Source of the DNA: Caldilineaceae bacterium
GTDB taxonomy: Bacteria; Chloroflexota; Anaerolineae; Caldilineales; Caldilineaceae
Assembly (NCBI GenBank): GCA_019637685.1
Contig: JAHBVF010000002.1
Span: 1 to 64,000, forward strand
Direction of reading: 5' to 3'
DNA: 64,000 bases
Position numbers and translations under genes: made by a program
Shown: positions 46,809 through 55,760 of the stretch, one piece after another
Position numbering within the stretch: position 1 is the first letter of the stretch
Layout of the letters: each line of letters starts with the position of its first letter
The notes under the pieces: model-generated
The model's database searches: none
Seen by the model: the letters and a program-made list of their open reading frames with translations, nothing else
Told to the model about the DNA's origin: nothing

Positions 46809-48098
46809 TCACAGCGCGGCCTGAATCTCTTCCCGCACCCATTCGTCGTTTTCCACAGCGAGCCGTGCCTGCAAGAGTTCCGGGGCACGACGGAACTGGT
46901 GACGGCGCAAAATCTCCCCGATAGCCCAGGCCGCGTGTCCCCGGCCCAGGGGAGCGGGGTCATCCAGCGCCTGGGCCAGCCCAGGCAGTGCAGACGGATC
47001 GGCCCAATTGCCCAGGGCCACGCAGACATTGCGCAGCATCCCCGCCCGTTTGGCCCGTTTGATGGGCGAGCGCCGGAAGTGCTGGCTGAACGCGGTCTGA
47101 TCCAGCCAATAGGGATTTTCCGGTGCAAAGCCTTCCAGCAGGGGCGGGGCAATCTGTTCGTTGCGGGCGGCCAGGCCAGCCAGCAGAGGCGTGCGTTCTG
47201 GCTGTCGGGCATTCCACGGGCAGACTTCCTGGCAAATGTCGCAGCCAAAGATGCGGTTGCCAAAGCCCGGGCGCAGGTGGCGGGGAATGGGCTGGCGGGA
47301 TTCGATTGTCCAATAGGAGATGCAGCGCTGGGGGTCCAAATGAAAAGGGCCGACGAACGCGCCGGTGGGACAGGCGTCCAGGCAGCGGGTGCAGCGGCCA
47401 CAGGTGGCGAGGGCGGATGGGGGATTGGCGGCTGTGGACTGGAGATCGGGAAGATGCCACCCGCCCAGGTTTGTGGAAGGCGGCAGGCCCGTTGCCACGT
47501 CTTCGACAGAGAGAAGGGGGACCGCGACGGGCGCGGGCGGTGGGTCTGGGGGCAATGCTTCGGGCACGAGCAGCGTCGCCAGAATGAGCCAACTGCCCCG
47601 CTCCGGATGAATGGTGCAGCAGTTCTTGCCTGTGAAGCCCAGCCCGGCCTGCATTGCCCAGTCCCGTTCCAGCACAGGCCCCGTGTCCACCAGCCCCTTG
47701 CCCAGGGATGCGCGCCCGGTCTGCGCCCGGATAAAAGCGTCCAGCTCGTAGAGCAGCGGGCGGATAATCTCGTGGTAGTCGTCGCCCCAGGCATAGCTGG
47801 CGACAATGCCCCGGCTGGGGTCGTCGCGCAGGGCCGGGGACAGGTCGAAGCGGTGATAATCGAAGCCCAACACAATCAGCGAACGAAAGGGGTCTCCCTC
47901 CTCGGCCAGCAGGGCCGGGTTCTCCCGCTTCTCCACATTGCGCTCCAGATAACCCATCTCGCCCGCCCGGCCCAATTCCAGCCAGCGCTGGTAAAATTCG
48001 CCGTGGGTAGCCCGCCCCACGGATACAATCCGGCAGAGATCGGAACCCAAACGGGCGGCCTCTCGTTTGATGCGGGCGGCGAGTTCATTCATAGGCAT
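46809..48098 (-). CDS. queG: epoxyqueuosine reductase
   Basis: Cobalamin- and Fe-S-dependent enzyme converting epoxyqueuosine to queuosine in tRNA. The 429-residue protein has the N-terminal domain with 'RSLIVLGFDYHRFDLSP', the catalytic-acid region 'VDTGPVLERDWAMQAGLGFT', two [4Fe-4S] motifs ('CGRCTRCLDACPTGAFVGP' and 'CDICQEVCPWNARQP'), and C-terminal HEAT-like repeats ('RNVCVALGNWADPSALPGLA'). A low-complexity insertion (about 190-230; 'PPDPPPAPVAVPLLSVED') sits before the first cluster and is absent from typical QueG. An in-frame ATG two codons in (48092) is an alternative start. The gene is followed downstream by the DUF4013 gene on the same strand. Confidence 0.94.
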   Translation of the reverse strand: MPMNELAARIKREAARLGSDLCRIVSVGRATHGEFYQRWLELGRAGEMGYLERNVEKRENPALLAEEGDPFRSLIVLGFDYHRFDLSPALRDDPSRGIVASYAWGDDYHEIIRPLLYELDAFIRAQTGRASLGKGLVDTGPVLERDWAMQAGLGFTGKNCCTIHPERGSWLILATLLVPEALPPDPPPAPVAVPLLSVEDVATGLPPSTNLGGWHLPDLQSTAANPPSALATCGRCTRCLDACPTGAFVGPFHLDPQRCISYWTIESRQPIPRHLRPGFGNRIFGCDICQEVCPWNARQPERTPLLAGLAARNEQIAPPLLEGFAPENPYWLDQTAFSQHFRRSPIKRAKRAGMLRNVCVALGNWADPSALPGLAQALDDPAPLGRGHAAWAIGEILRRHQFRRAPELLQARLAVENDEWVREEIQAAL

Positions 48099-48478
48099 AT
48101 TCTGACACCCGACGATCCCTGCGTCAAGTTACGGGGACAGGGCGTAGGGACCAGCGAGAGAATAGACACTTGCTGACGCATAACAGACACAGCCGACATC
48201 TGGCACCTGACACTCGACACAGGACACCCGGCACACAGCATCCGACACCTATCCTATGCAGTTTTTCCGTCTCACCTTGCACTTCTTTAAGTTTTGTGTA
48301 TGGTGGACAATAAGCAAATTTGGTGCTTTCGCAAATATGTGCTATAGTTGGCCTGTTTAGCTGGGCCTTTGGCCTTGGTATTCCAGCGTTGGTCTGGCTA
48401 AGCACCGGAATGAGTGTCAGTCCGGTTAGACGCCTGGAGCGAATTCCAGATAGCTAAAGAAGGAGCTTAGGAGTACCA
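48099..48478. promoter_or_regulatory. rpsO promoter and leader
   Basis: TTGGTG (48320-48325), a 17-bp spacer and TATAGT (48343-48348) form a convincing promoter. The leader of about 125 nt can form GCTGGGCC-TTT-GGCCTTGG-type and CTGGA-GCGAAT-TCCAG hairpins just before AGGAG. S15 commonly represses its own mRNA through such leaders; that function is inference here. Confidence 0.55.
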
Positions 48479-48748
48479 ATGAGCGTTACAAAACAAGGCA
48501 AAATGCAGATCATCGAAGAGTACCGTATCAATGAGACAGATACAGGCTCTCCCGAAGTGCAGGTGGCTCTGTTGACCACACGGATCAACGGACTGATCGA
48601 ACACCTGAACACCCACAGCCACGACGAAGGTTCGCGGCGGGGGTTGCTCAAACTGGTGGGTCAGCGGCGGCGACATCTGGCCTATTTGGCTGGCAAAGAT
48701 GTCAATCGGTATCGCCAATTGATTCAGCGGCTGGGGCTGCGTCGGTAG
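48479..48748 (+). CDS. rpsO: 30S ribosomal protein S15
   Basis: The 89-residue primary 16S rRNA-binding protein S15. '[20 protein letters not shown]', '[20 protein letters not shown]' and '[20 protein letters not shown]' are the conserved rRNA-binding helices. It starts at the ATG at 48479 with GGAGC and AGGAG upstream. As in many bacteria it lies next to pnp. Confidence 0.98.
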   Translation: MSVTKQGKMQIIEEYRINETDTGSPEVQVALLTTRINGLIEHLNTHSHDEGSRRGLLKLVGQRRRHLAYLAGKDVNRYRQLIQRLGLRR

Positions 48749-48757
48749 GAAAAGATG

Positions 48758-48805
48758 ACAGGGGGCGGTTTGTCGGAGCAAATCCCGATACCGCCCCTGT
48801 TTTCT
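48758..48805 (+). terminator. terminator after rpsO
   Basis: ACAGGGGGCGGT (48758-48769) pairs with ACCGCCCCTGT (48790-48800) with one bulge, followed by TTTTCTTTC. It separates rpsO from pnp. Confidence 0.8.
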
Positions 48806-49250
48806 TTCTACACCAACTTTTTGTACAAAAAGCCGGACTAGGCTTTTCCAACCAATAAATTCCCCAAATTGATTTGGAAAAGCCCAAGCCGTTCAGGGAA
48901 ATTGTCGCCGGATCGGGGATTTATTTTCTTTGAACGGCCCTAGACCTCGGTTTTTGAAAGTTGTTGTCTCACTTAAATATCGGGTTCCAGCATGGGAACC
49001 AAGCACGTAGCTGATGGCCGGTTTTTACTGTACCCGCGTTCGGGGTCCGGCATTGGAGAATGAAGCGAAGCAGCCGTTTCGATCCATTCTCCAGTTCCGC
49101 ACCTCGATAGAACCGCCCAATCAGACGTATGAATTTATTTGTGTTCATGCGGCCTGCGTGTGAGCGCCCCGTGCGTTCCATACGTGTGGTCGGGCAATAC
49201 GCGCCCGGTCGCGAAGATTCAAGCAGTTCTACGAGAGGTAAGTACAACTT
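48806..49250. other. rpsO-pnp spacer with two hairpins
   Basis: 445 bp without a gene. It contains the inverted repeat GGCTTTTCCAA/TTGGAAAAGCC (48841-48851 and 48874-48884) and a hairpin GGAGAATG...CATTCTCC (49055-49092). The second lies in the likely pnp leader and may be a processing site, since pnp is often autoregulated through its leader. Confidence 0.45.
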
Positions 49251-51509
49251 ATGCAAGACCTACAGATTTTTGATGGAGCCAAGGTTTACAAAACCCATCT
49301 TGGCGACAAAGAGATCAGCATTGAGACAGGTGTTCTGGCTCAACAATCCGGCGGTTCCGTGACAGTGCGCTGCGGCGACACTGTTCTGATGGCTACCGCG
49401 ACAATGTCCAAAGAGACACGACCGGGCATTGGCTTCTTTCCCCTGACCGTTGACTTTGAAGAGAAAATGTATGCTGTGGGCCGCATCCCCGGCAGTTTCT
49501 TCCGCCGCGAAGGCCGCCCCAGCGAGCAGGGCATTCTGCTCTGCCGCCTGGTGGATCGTCCTCTGCGCCCCCTTTTCCCCAAAGGCTTCCGCAACGATGT
49601 GCAGGTGATTTTGCACGCGCTCAGTTCGGATGATGAGCATCTCTTCGATCCGCTGGCGATTATCGCTGCCTCGGCGGCCGTTGCCATCAGCGACATCCCC
49701 TGGGGTGGACCGGTGGGCGCGGCATCCGTGGGCTATGTGGATGGCCAGTTCGTCGTCAACCCCACCAATTCCGAAATGCAGAACAGTACCCTGGCCCTGC
49801 AGGTCGCGGGGACCGAAGACAACATTCTGATGGTGGAAGCAGGCGCGAACGAATTGCCCGAAGATGTGATGCTGGAAGCGCTGAAATTGGCCCACGAGTC
49901 CATGCAGCCTGTGATCCAGACCATCAATCAGATGCGGGATGAGATTGGCAAAGAGAAATACACCACCTACACCGTCTTCCTGCCCAAGGAAGAGACAGAA
50001 ACGCTGGTCAAAGAACTGGCAACAGCGAAGGTGCGGGAAGTGATTGCCACCAGCGATGACCGGGGCGACCGCAAAGAACGGCTGGCCGCGGTGGCCGCCG
50101 AAGTGATGGAAAGCCTGAAGCCCCGCCTGGAAAGCGGCGAAGTGGCTGGCGGCGACGTGAAAGATGTCCTCGACTCGATTGTCAAAGATGCCGTGCGCCA
50201 GCGTATTCTGGACGACAGTGTGCGCCCCGATGGCCGGGCGCTGACCGAGGTTCGTCCGATTCAGATACAGGTGGGCAGGATTCCACGCGTGCATGGCAGC
50301 GGTTTCTTTATGCGTGGCGAAACCCATGTGCTGACCATCGCCACCTTGGGCACGCCCGGCGATGCCCAGCGGCTGGATACACTGCTGTCCGAAGGCTCAA
50401 AGCGTTATATGCACCACTACAACTTCCCGCCCTACAGCACCGGCGAAGCCTATCCTCTGCGCGGACCCAAGCGCCGGGAGATCGGCCACGGCGCGCTGGC
50501 CGAGCGGGCGCTGTCGGTGGTGATTCCCGAAGACTTCCCCTATACCCTGCGTCTGGTCAGCGAGGCTGTGAGCAGCAACGGCTCGACCAGTATGGCCTCT
50601 GTCTGTGGCAGCACTCTGGCCCTGATGGATGCGGGTGTGCCGATTGATGCCCCTGTGGCCGGTATCGCGATGGGTCTCATACAGGATATGGATACGGGCA
50701 AGTATGCGGTTCTGACCGACATCCAGGGACTGGAAGACCACCTGGGTGATATGGACTTCAAAGTGGCGGGCAGCGAACACGGCATCACTGCTTTGCAGAT
50801 GGATATGAAGATCAAAGGATTGGATTTTGATATTCTGCGCCAGGCATTGCAGCAGGCCCAGACAGGGCGGCTCTTTATCCTGGGCAAGATGCTGGAAGTG
50901 TTGCCCGAACCCCGCGAGGAAATGAGTCCCAATGCGCCGCGCATCCTCACCGTCACCATCGACCCGGAGAAGATCGGCAAGATCATCGGGCCGGGCGGCA
51001 AGACTATTCGCGGGATGCAGGAAAAGTATCAGGTCAAGATCGATGTGGACGAGGACGGAACCGTCTACATCTCCGGGCTGAACGGCGAGTTGGCCGAGCT
51101 GGCACGGGTGGAGATCGAATCCATGACCGAAGAGGTCCAGGTGGGTAAAATCTACACGGGCCAGGTTGTGCGGGTAGAGCCTTATGGCGCGTTTGTCAAT
51201 CTGTTGCCTGGCATCGACGGTCTGGTACACATCAGCCAGTTGGCCGACTACCGGGTGAACAATGTGGAAGAGATTGCCAATGTGGGCGATGAACTGACAA
51301 CGATGGTTATCGACGTCGACCCATCCGGCAAAGTGCGCCTGAGCCGTCAGGCCGTGCTGGAAGGCTGGACTGCTGAGGAAGCCCGGGAACGGGATCGCGG
51401 CGGCAGCCGAGGCGGCGGTGGTGACCGGGGCGGTCGCGGTGGAGATCGCGGTGGCCGTGGCAATGATCGGGGCGGCCGCGGTGGTGACCGTCGAGGCGGT
51501 CGCAACTAG
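49251..51509 (+). CDS. pnp: polyribonucleotide nucleotidyltransferase (PNPase)
   Basis: Phosphorolytic 3'-to-5' exoribonuclease, trimeric core of RNA turnover. The 752-residue protein has two RNase PH domains ('[20 protein letters not shown]' marks the later KH domain), the first with '[20 protein letters not shown]' and 'RRE', the second with '[20 protein letters not shown]' and '[14 protein letters not shown]' (catalytic Asp pair). KH and S1 domains follow ('[20 protein letters not shown]'). After the S1 domain it adds an unusual Arg-Gly-rich tail ('[20 protein letters not shown]'), probably an RNA-binding extension. Confidence 0.97.
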   Translation: MQDLQIFDGAKVYKTHLGDKEISIETGVLAQQSGGSVTVRCGDTVLMATATMSKETRPGIGFFPLTVDFEEKMYAVGRIPGSFFRREGRPSEQGILLCRLVDRPLRPLFPKGFRNDVQVILHALSSDDEHLFDPLAIIAASAAVAISDIPWGGPVGAASVGYVDGQFVVNPTNSEMQNSTLALQVAGTEDNILMVEAGANELPEDVMLEALKLAHESMQPVIQTINQMRDEIGKEKYTTYTVFLPKEETETLVKELATAKVREVIATSDDRGDRKERLAAVAAEVMESLKPRLESGEVAGGDVKDVLDSIVKDAVRQRILDDSVRPDGRALTEVRPIQIQVGRIPRVHGSGFFMRGETHVLTIATLGTPGDAQRLDTLLSEGSKRYMHHYNFPPYSTGEAYPLRGPKRREIGHGALAERALSVVIPEDFPYTLRLVSEAVSSNGSTSMASVCGSTLALMDAGVPIDAPVAGIAMGLIQDMDTGKYAVLTDIQGLEDHLGDMDFKVAGSEHGITALQMDMKIKGLDFDILRQALQQAQTGRLFILGKMLEVLPEPREEMSPNAPRILTVTIDPEKIGKIIGPGGKTIRGMQEKYQVKIDVDEDGTVYISGLNGELAELARVEIESMTEEVQVGKIYTGQVVRVEPYGAFVNLLPGIDGLVHISQLADYRVNNVEEIANVGDELTTMVIDVDPSGKVRLSRQAVLEGWTAEEARERDRGGSRGGGGDRGGRGGDRGGRGNDRGGRGGDRRGGRN

Positions 51510-51537
51510 CTTTACTGGATCGATTATCAGCAAATTG

Positions 51538-51580
51538 CAAGACGCCAGCGGCCTAAATTGGCGCTGGCGTCTTGACTTTT
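51538..51580 (+). terminator. terminator after pnp
   Basis: CAAGACGCCAGC (51538-51549) pairs with GCTGGCGTCTTG (51563-51574), followed by ACTTTT. Confidence 0.85.
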
Positions 51581-51706
51581 GGGGAGAATGGTAGTATTTC
51601 TGTACTATGCAGTTTTTGCACTGCACAATCTGACAGCAGCGCTGTTGTGCAACAGTTTGTTCAACAGCACTGAACAGAATTCCTGCCACTCCCAAAGGTG
51701 TTTCCT

Positions 51707-52363
51707 GTGATAGAGCCAATCAGCATCCCCCAAACCAGATCCGCGGCCGACAGCGAGACTGAGCTATCTGGCGGGCCAGCGGACCAGCCGCTGACTGAAG
51801 AGAGTGTCGGGGGGGATCAGGAAACCAAAACCAGCGGCGCACGCCAGGCACTCCATCTGATAGGCACGGCCTTCAAGGAAGTGTTGCAGGTGGTTGTACC
51901 GGCCATTTTGCTGGCCCTGGCAATTCATATCTTTTTGGCCCAGGCCACGGTTGTCTATGGCCAGAGTATGCAGCCCAATTTGCAGCCCGCCGAACGGCTT
52001 GTGATCGAAAAAGTCTCCTACTATTTCGGTGAACCGCAACGCAACGATATCGTCGTTCTGGATATCCCCCAAATGTCCGAACTGCTGATCAAGCGGGTGG
52101 TGGGGCTGCCGGGGGAAACAATCGAGATTCGCCGCGGCACTGTTCTGATCAACAACCAGAGCGTCGATCAATCCTTCATCCTGTTGCCCGGCGGCACAAC
52201 CTACGGCCCCATCACTTTGGGTGGCGATTCCTATTTTGTGATGGGCGACAACCGCAACAACAGCAATGACAGCCGTTCCTTTGGGCCTGTGCATCGCAAT
52301 GCTATTGCGGGCAAGGCGTGGATGCGCTACTGGCCCTTCAACCGCTTTACTATTTTTGATTGA
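51707..52363 (+). CDS. lepB: signal peptidase I
   Basis: Membrane serine protease that removes Sec signal peptides. The 218-residue protein has an acidic N-terminal lead, one membrane segment ('VVPAILLALAIHIFLAQA'), the catalytic Ser in 'VVYGQSMQPNLQPAERLVIE', the catalytic Lys in 'LLIKRVVGLPGETIEIRR', and the box 'YFVMGDNRNNSNDSRSFG'. The start is probably GTG at 51707, with AAAGGTG upstream; an in-frame GTG at 51698 is the alternative. A palindrome CTGTTGTGCAACAG (51642-51655) lies in the upstream region. Confidence 0.94.
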   Translation: MIEPISIPQTRSAADSETELSGGPADQPLTEESVGGDQETKTSGARQALHLIGTAFKEVLQVVVPAILLALAIHIFLAQATVVYGQSMQPNLQPAERLVIEKVSYYFGEPQRNDIVVLDIPQMSELLIKRVVGLPGETIEIRRGTVLINNQSVDQSFILLPGGTTYGPITLGGDSYFVMGDNRNNSNDSRSFGPVHRNAIAGKAWMRYWPFNRFTIFD

Positions 52364-52472
52364 GCCGCTCCCCGCTCTCTGGATTCTTATGCCATCACCC
52401 GCCGCTTTATCCATTGACTGAGAATCCATCGGAACAGCCTTCTCGTCACGAGAATCCTGAATCCGCTCCTCT

Positions 52473-54245
52473 ATGACATCCAAACGGTGGAGTACGACAA
52501 CCAAAATTATCGTAGCATCACTGCTGGCTTTGCTGGCGGTGATATTGCTGATCACCTTCCGGGCGATGATCCGCCCCACAATCGTCGCGCTTCTCCTCAC
52601 ATTCGTTCTACACCAACCCGTGAATTGGGTGCAGGGCCGTACCGGTTGGAGCCGGGGGGTGTCTGTTGGCGGTGTCTATCTCTTTCTCATTTTGCTGCTG
52701 ATTATTACACCGGCCGCGTTTCTGCCCCGGCTGGTCGACTCCTTGCAATCCCTCAGCACCGCGCTGGGCACGCTGGTCGACGCGCTGCAAACCTCTGCCC
52801 TTGGCCCCATTTTTCAATTTGGCGGCTTCCAGGTCAGCCTGGACAATCTCTTCCAGCAGGTGGGCACGATTATTCAGGATGTGCTCTCGCCCGCGGCCGC
52901 GGGTGCCCTGGGCTTTGCCCTCAGCCTGACTACAACCGTTCTCAGCACAATCTATGTATTGGTCCTGGGCTTCTGGCTGCTCAAGGATATCTCCATCCTT
53001 CAGCGCACAATTCTGAACAGCATCCCCGTCGATTACCGGGAGGATGTGCGTCATCTCGGCGCAGAGTTGAGCGCCATCTGGTACGCCTTTTTGCGCGGCC
53101 AGTTTGTGCTGGCGATTGTAGTCGGTGTGATGACGTGGATTATTATGGCTATTGTCGGTCTGCCCAATGCGGCCGGTTTTGCCCTGCTGGCGGCCCTGAT
53201 GGAATTTTTGCCCACAGTGGGTCCGGGGATCAGCGGCGCGATTGGCACGCTCTTTGCCCTTTTCCAGGGGTCGGTGTGGCTTCCCGTCAACCCTCTCATC
53301 TTCGCCCTGATTGTGATGGTCTTATATATCATCATTACTCAGATCGAGAGCGTTTATCTTATCCCTCGGCTGGTGGGGCGGCGTGTGAATCTACACCCGG
53401 CTGTCACCTTCACTGGTATCATCAGCGCGGCGCTGGTCTTTGGGCTGTTGGGTGTGCTGCTCATCACCCCCACCATTGCCAGCGCGCGTACACTCCTCAA
53501 CTATATTCTGCGCAAGCTGCGGGACGAGGAGCCTTTCGAGAACAACTATACCCAGAGCGATGTGCGTATTCCTGGCCTGATTGCCGGCCACCGCATCCAG
53601 GCGGTCATCTTCGACCTGGACGGAGTGATCACCGAGTTGGATTTTGGCCTGGCCGATCAGATCGCCGACCGGTTGAGCTGGACCGAACGGGTGTGGCCGC
53701 TGGAATCCCGGCGCAAGGCCTTTCGTCGTCTTCTGCTCAAGATGGAAGGGCCGGTCAACTGGTGGATTTCCCTGCTGCTCTGGGTTCAACTGTACGACGA
53801 TCTGGAGCGGATGACCGGCTTCCTCAACCGAGCCAGGGCCTTCCCACCGGTGGAGGAGTTGACCATCCGGCCCGGTGTTTCCGCGTTGTTGCAGGAATTG
53901 AGCTATTCCTACCAACTGGGGCTGTTGACCTCCCGGCCGCGCGGCGAGGTAGACCTTTTTATGCAAAAAGCGGGACTTTCCCCCGCGCTATTCCAGGTCA
54001 TCACTGCCCAGGACGATCCCCGCTCGTCCACAAGCCCCAGCGAAGCATTGACCCAAGCCGTCAAGTCCCTGGACGTAACCCCCAATCAGGTATTGATGGT
54101 GGGGGACAGCGAATGGAAACTGCGCCCGGCCCAGGCGTCCGGTGCTGTGCGCTGCGGTCTCCTCGGCGGGCTGGCCGTGGCCGCTGACTTTGCCGACACA
54201 GACCTGCTGCTCCACGACCTGAGCGAGTTAAGCGCCTGGCTGTAA
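52473..54245 (+). CDS. AI-2E family permease fused to a HAD-family hydrolase
   Basis: A 590-residue fusion. Residues 1-350 are an AI-2E/PerM-type permease with about eight membrane segments ('VALLLTFVLHQPVNWVQGRT', 'ALMEFLPTVGPGISGAIGTL', 'YLIPRLVGRRVNLHPAVTFT'). Residues about 375-590 are a haloacid dehalogenase-like hydrolase: motif I 'VIFDLDGVITELDFG', motif II 'LGLLTSRPRGE', and motif IV 'LMVGDSEWKLRPAQASG'. The two parts are normally separate proteins. A substrate exported or imported by the permease may be dephosphorylated by the HAD part (inference). The start at 52473 is weakly supported. Confidence 0.88.
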   Translation: MTSKRWSTTTKIIVASLLALLAVILLITFRAMIRPTIVALLLTFVLHQPVNWVQGRTGWSRGVSVGGVYLFLILLLIITPAAFLPRLVDSLQSLSTALGTLVDALQTSALGPIFQFGGFQVSLDNLFQQVGTIIQDVLSPAAAGALGFALSLTTTVLSTIYVLVLGFWLLKDISILQRTILNSIPVDYREDVRHLGAELSAIWYAFLRGQFVLAIVVGVMTWIIMAIVGLPNAAGFALLAALMEFLPTVGPGISGAIGTLFALFQGSVWLPVNPLIFALIVMVLYIIITQIESVYLIPRLVGRRVNLHPAVTFTGIISAALVFGLLGVLLITPTIASARTLLNYILRKLRDEEPFENNYTQSDVRIPGLIAGHRIQAVIFDLDGVITELDFGLADQIADRLSWTERVWPLESRRKAFRRLLLKMEGPVNWWISLLLWVQLYDDLERMTGFLNRARAFPPVEELTIRPGVSALLQELSYSYQLGLLTSRPRGEVDLFMQKAGLSPALFQVITAQDDPRSSTSPSEALTQAVKSLDVTPNQVLMVGDSEWKLRPAQASGAVRCGLLGGLAVAADFADTDLLLHDLSELSAWL

Positions 54246-54286
54246 GGCAGACCGGGCGACTCTATGCAAAACTGCCATCCAAATCT

Positions 54287-54316
54287 TTGCAAATCTATGT
54301 AAACCTGTGGTATACT
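54287..54316 (+). promoter_or_regulatory. promoter abutting the MFS start codon (leaderless candidate)
   Basis: TTGCAA (54287-54292), an 18-bp spacer and TATACT (54311-54316) lie only 7 nt before the ATG at 54324. Transcription would begin at or within a base or two of the start codon, and there is no ribosome binding site. Confidence 0.55.
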
Positions 54317-54323
54317 GCCCGCC

Positions 54324-55628
54324 ATGAATTGGCGACGTATTGTGCAACTCTCCCTCGTCCACGTGGGCGTATCGATTACCGTCGTGCCGGTGACCAGCAC
54401 CCTGAACCGGGTGATGATTGCCGATTTGGGTATGTCCGCCCTGCTCGTCTCCCTCCTCGTTGCCCTGCCCTACCTGCTTTCGCCTCTGCAAGTCCCGTTG
54501 GGGGCCTGGGCCGACCGCAACCCCATCCGCGGCCACCACCGCACACCCTGGATTGTTCTGGGCGGTCTGATGGCAGCCACAGGCAGCTATTTCACAGCCC
54601 ACGGGGCCTATTGGATCGAGGCCAACTTTTGGCTGGGGCTGCTGGGCGCGGTGGCGGCTTTTGCTGTATGGGGAATGGGCGTGAACGCGGCGTCAGTCAG
54701 CTACCTCTCCCTCGTCACCGATCTGGGGGACGAGAACGGACGCAGTCGGGCCGTCAGTGTCATGTGGACGGCGATGATCCTCTCCACAATCTTTGTCAGC
54801 CTGGGCATCTCCCGCCTGGTCGATCCCTACACAGTAGAGGCGCTTTACAATGCCTTTGGCGCGGTCTGGTTTGTGTCTGTCGTCTGTGTGCTGGTGGGGT
54901 CCTATGGCCTGGAGCCGCCTGCATCCCAGCGCACAACCCCCGTCCGCCACAGCGCGGACAGCCCAGCCCAGGCCATGCGCCTGCTCGCCCTGAATCCCGT
55001 GGCCCGCCGCTTCTTCATCTATCTGGTGCTGGTGCTGATCAGCATTCACGCCCAGGATGTGCTGCTGGAACCCTTTGGCGCGGAAGCCCTGCAGATGCCC
55101 GTATCCGCCACCTCCCGCCTCACCTCCATTTGGGGTGTGGGCGTTTTTCTCACGCTCTTGGGCAGCCTGCCGCTGGTACGGCGCATCGGCAAAAAACGCA
55201 GCGCCAACATTGGCGCGGTGGTGGCGGCCCTGGCTTTTGGGCTGATCTCCGTCTCCGGGTGGATGGGCCAGACCGGCTTTTTTATGGGCGCGGTCTTTTT
55301 GCTGGGGCTGGGCGGCGGGCTGATGACAGTGAGCAATCTCAGTTTTATGTTGGATATGACCCTGCCCGAGGCCGTGGGCCTCTATGTGGGAGCGTGGGGC
55401 GTTGCCAATTTTGCTGGACAGGCCATCGGCAATGTGATCAGCGGCCTCCTGCGCGACTTCTTCCTCTGGCTGACAGGCGCGCCGCTGGTGGGCTATGTGG
55501 CCGTCTTTAGCATGGAAATTGTCGGTCTCCTCCTGGCTGTCTGGCTCTTCCGCTCCATCGAAGTGGAGGACTTTCGCCGCCAGGCCCAGACGCGCCTTCA
55601 GGACATCCTCGCGCTGGCCGGCGACTGA
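54324..55628 (+). CDS. MFS transporter of the PucC/BCD family
   Basis: A 434-residue, about 12-helix major facilitator protein. 'LNRVMIADLGMSALLVSLLV' and 'GAWADRNPIRGHHRTPWIVL', followed by 'DENGRSRAVSVMWTAMILST', are the PucC/bacteriochlorophyll-delivery (BCD) signature. In phototrophs these proteins help pigment insertion; in non-phototrophs the substrate is unknown. No other pigment gene is in this window. The gene seems to use a leaderless transcript. It ends 132 bp before the caspase-like gene on the same strand. Confidence 0.9.
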   Translation: MNWRRIVQLSLVHVGVSITVVPVTSTLNRVMIADLGMSALLVSLLVALPYLLSPLQVPLGAWADRNPIRGHHRTPWIVLGGLMAATGSYFTAHGAYWIEANFWLGLLGAVAAFAVWGMGVNAASVSYLSLVTDLGDENGRSRAVSVMWTAMILSTIFVSLGISRLVDPYTVEALYNAFGAVWFVSVVCVLVGSYGLEPPASQRTTPVRHSADSPAQAMRLLALNPVARRFFIYLVLVLISIHAQDVLLEPFGAEALQMPVSATSRLTSIWGVGVFLTLLGSLPLVRRIGKKRSANIGAVVAALAFGLISVSGWMGQTGFFMGAVFLLGLGGGLMTVSNLSFMLDMTLPEAVGLYVGAWGVANFAGQAIGNVISGLLRDFFLWLTGAPLVGYVAVFSMEIVGLLLAVWLFRSIEVEDFRRQAQTRLQDILALAGD

Positions 55629-55760
55629 CAGAAGTACCTCTTTCGTTCCCCTTGCGAACTTCCCCCATTTCCGATAGACTACAACACAGAAAACGCACCC
55701 ACGCCTACAACCCAAACGCTCGATCGTTCTTGGCTGTCTGTCGTTAAAAAGGAGTCCCCA

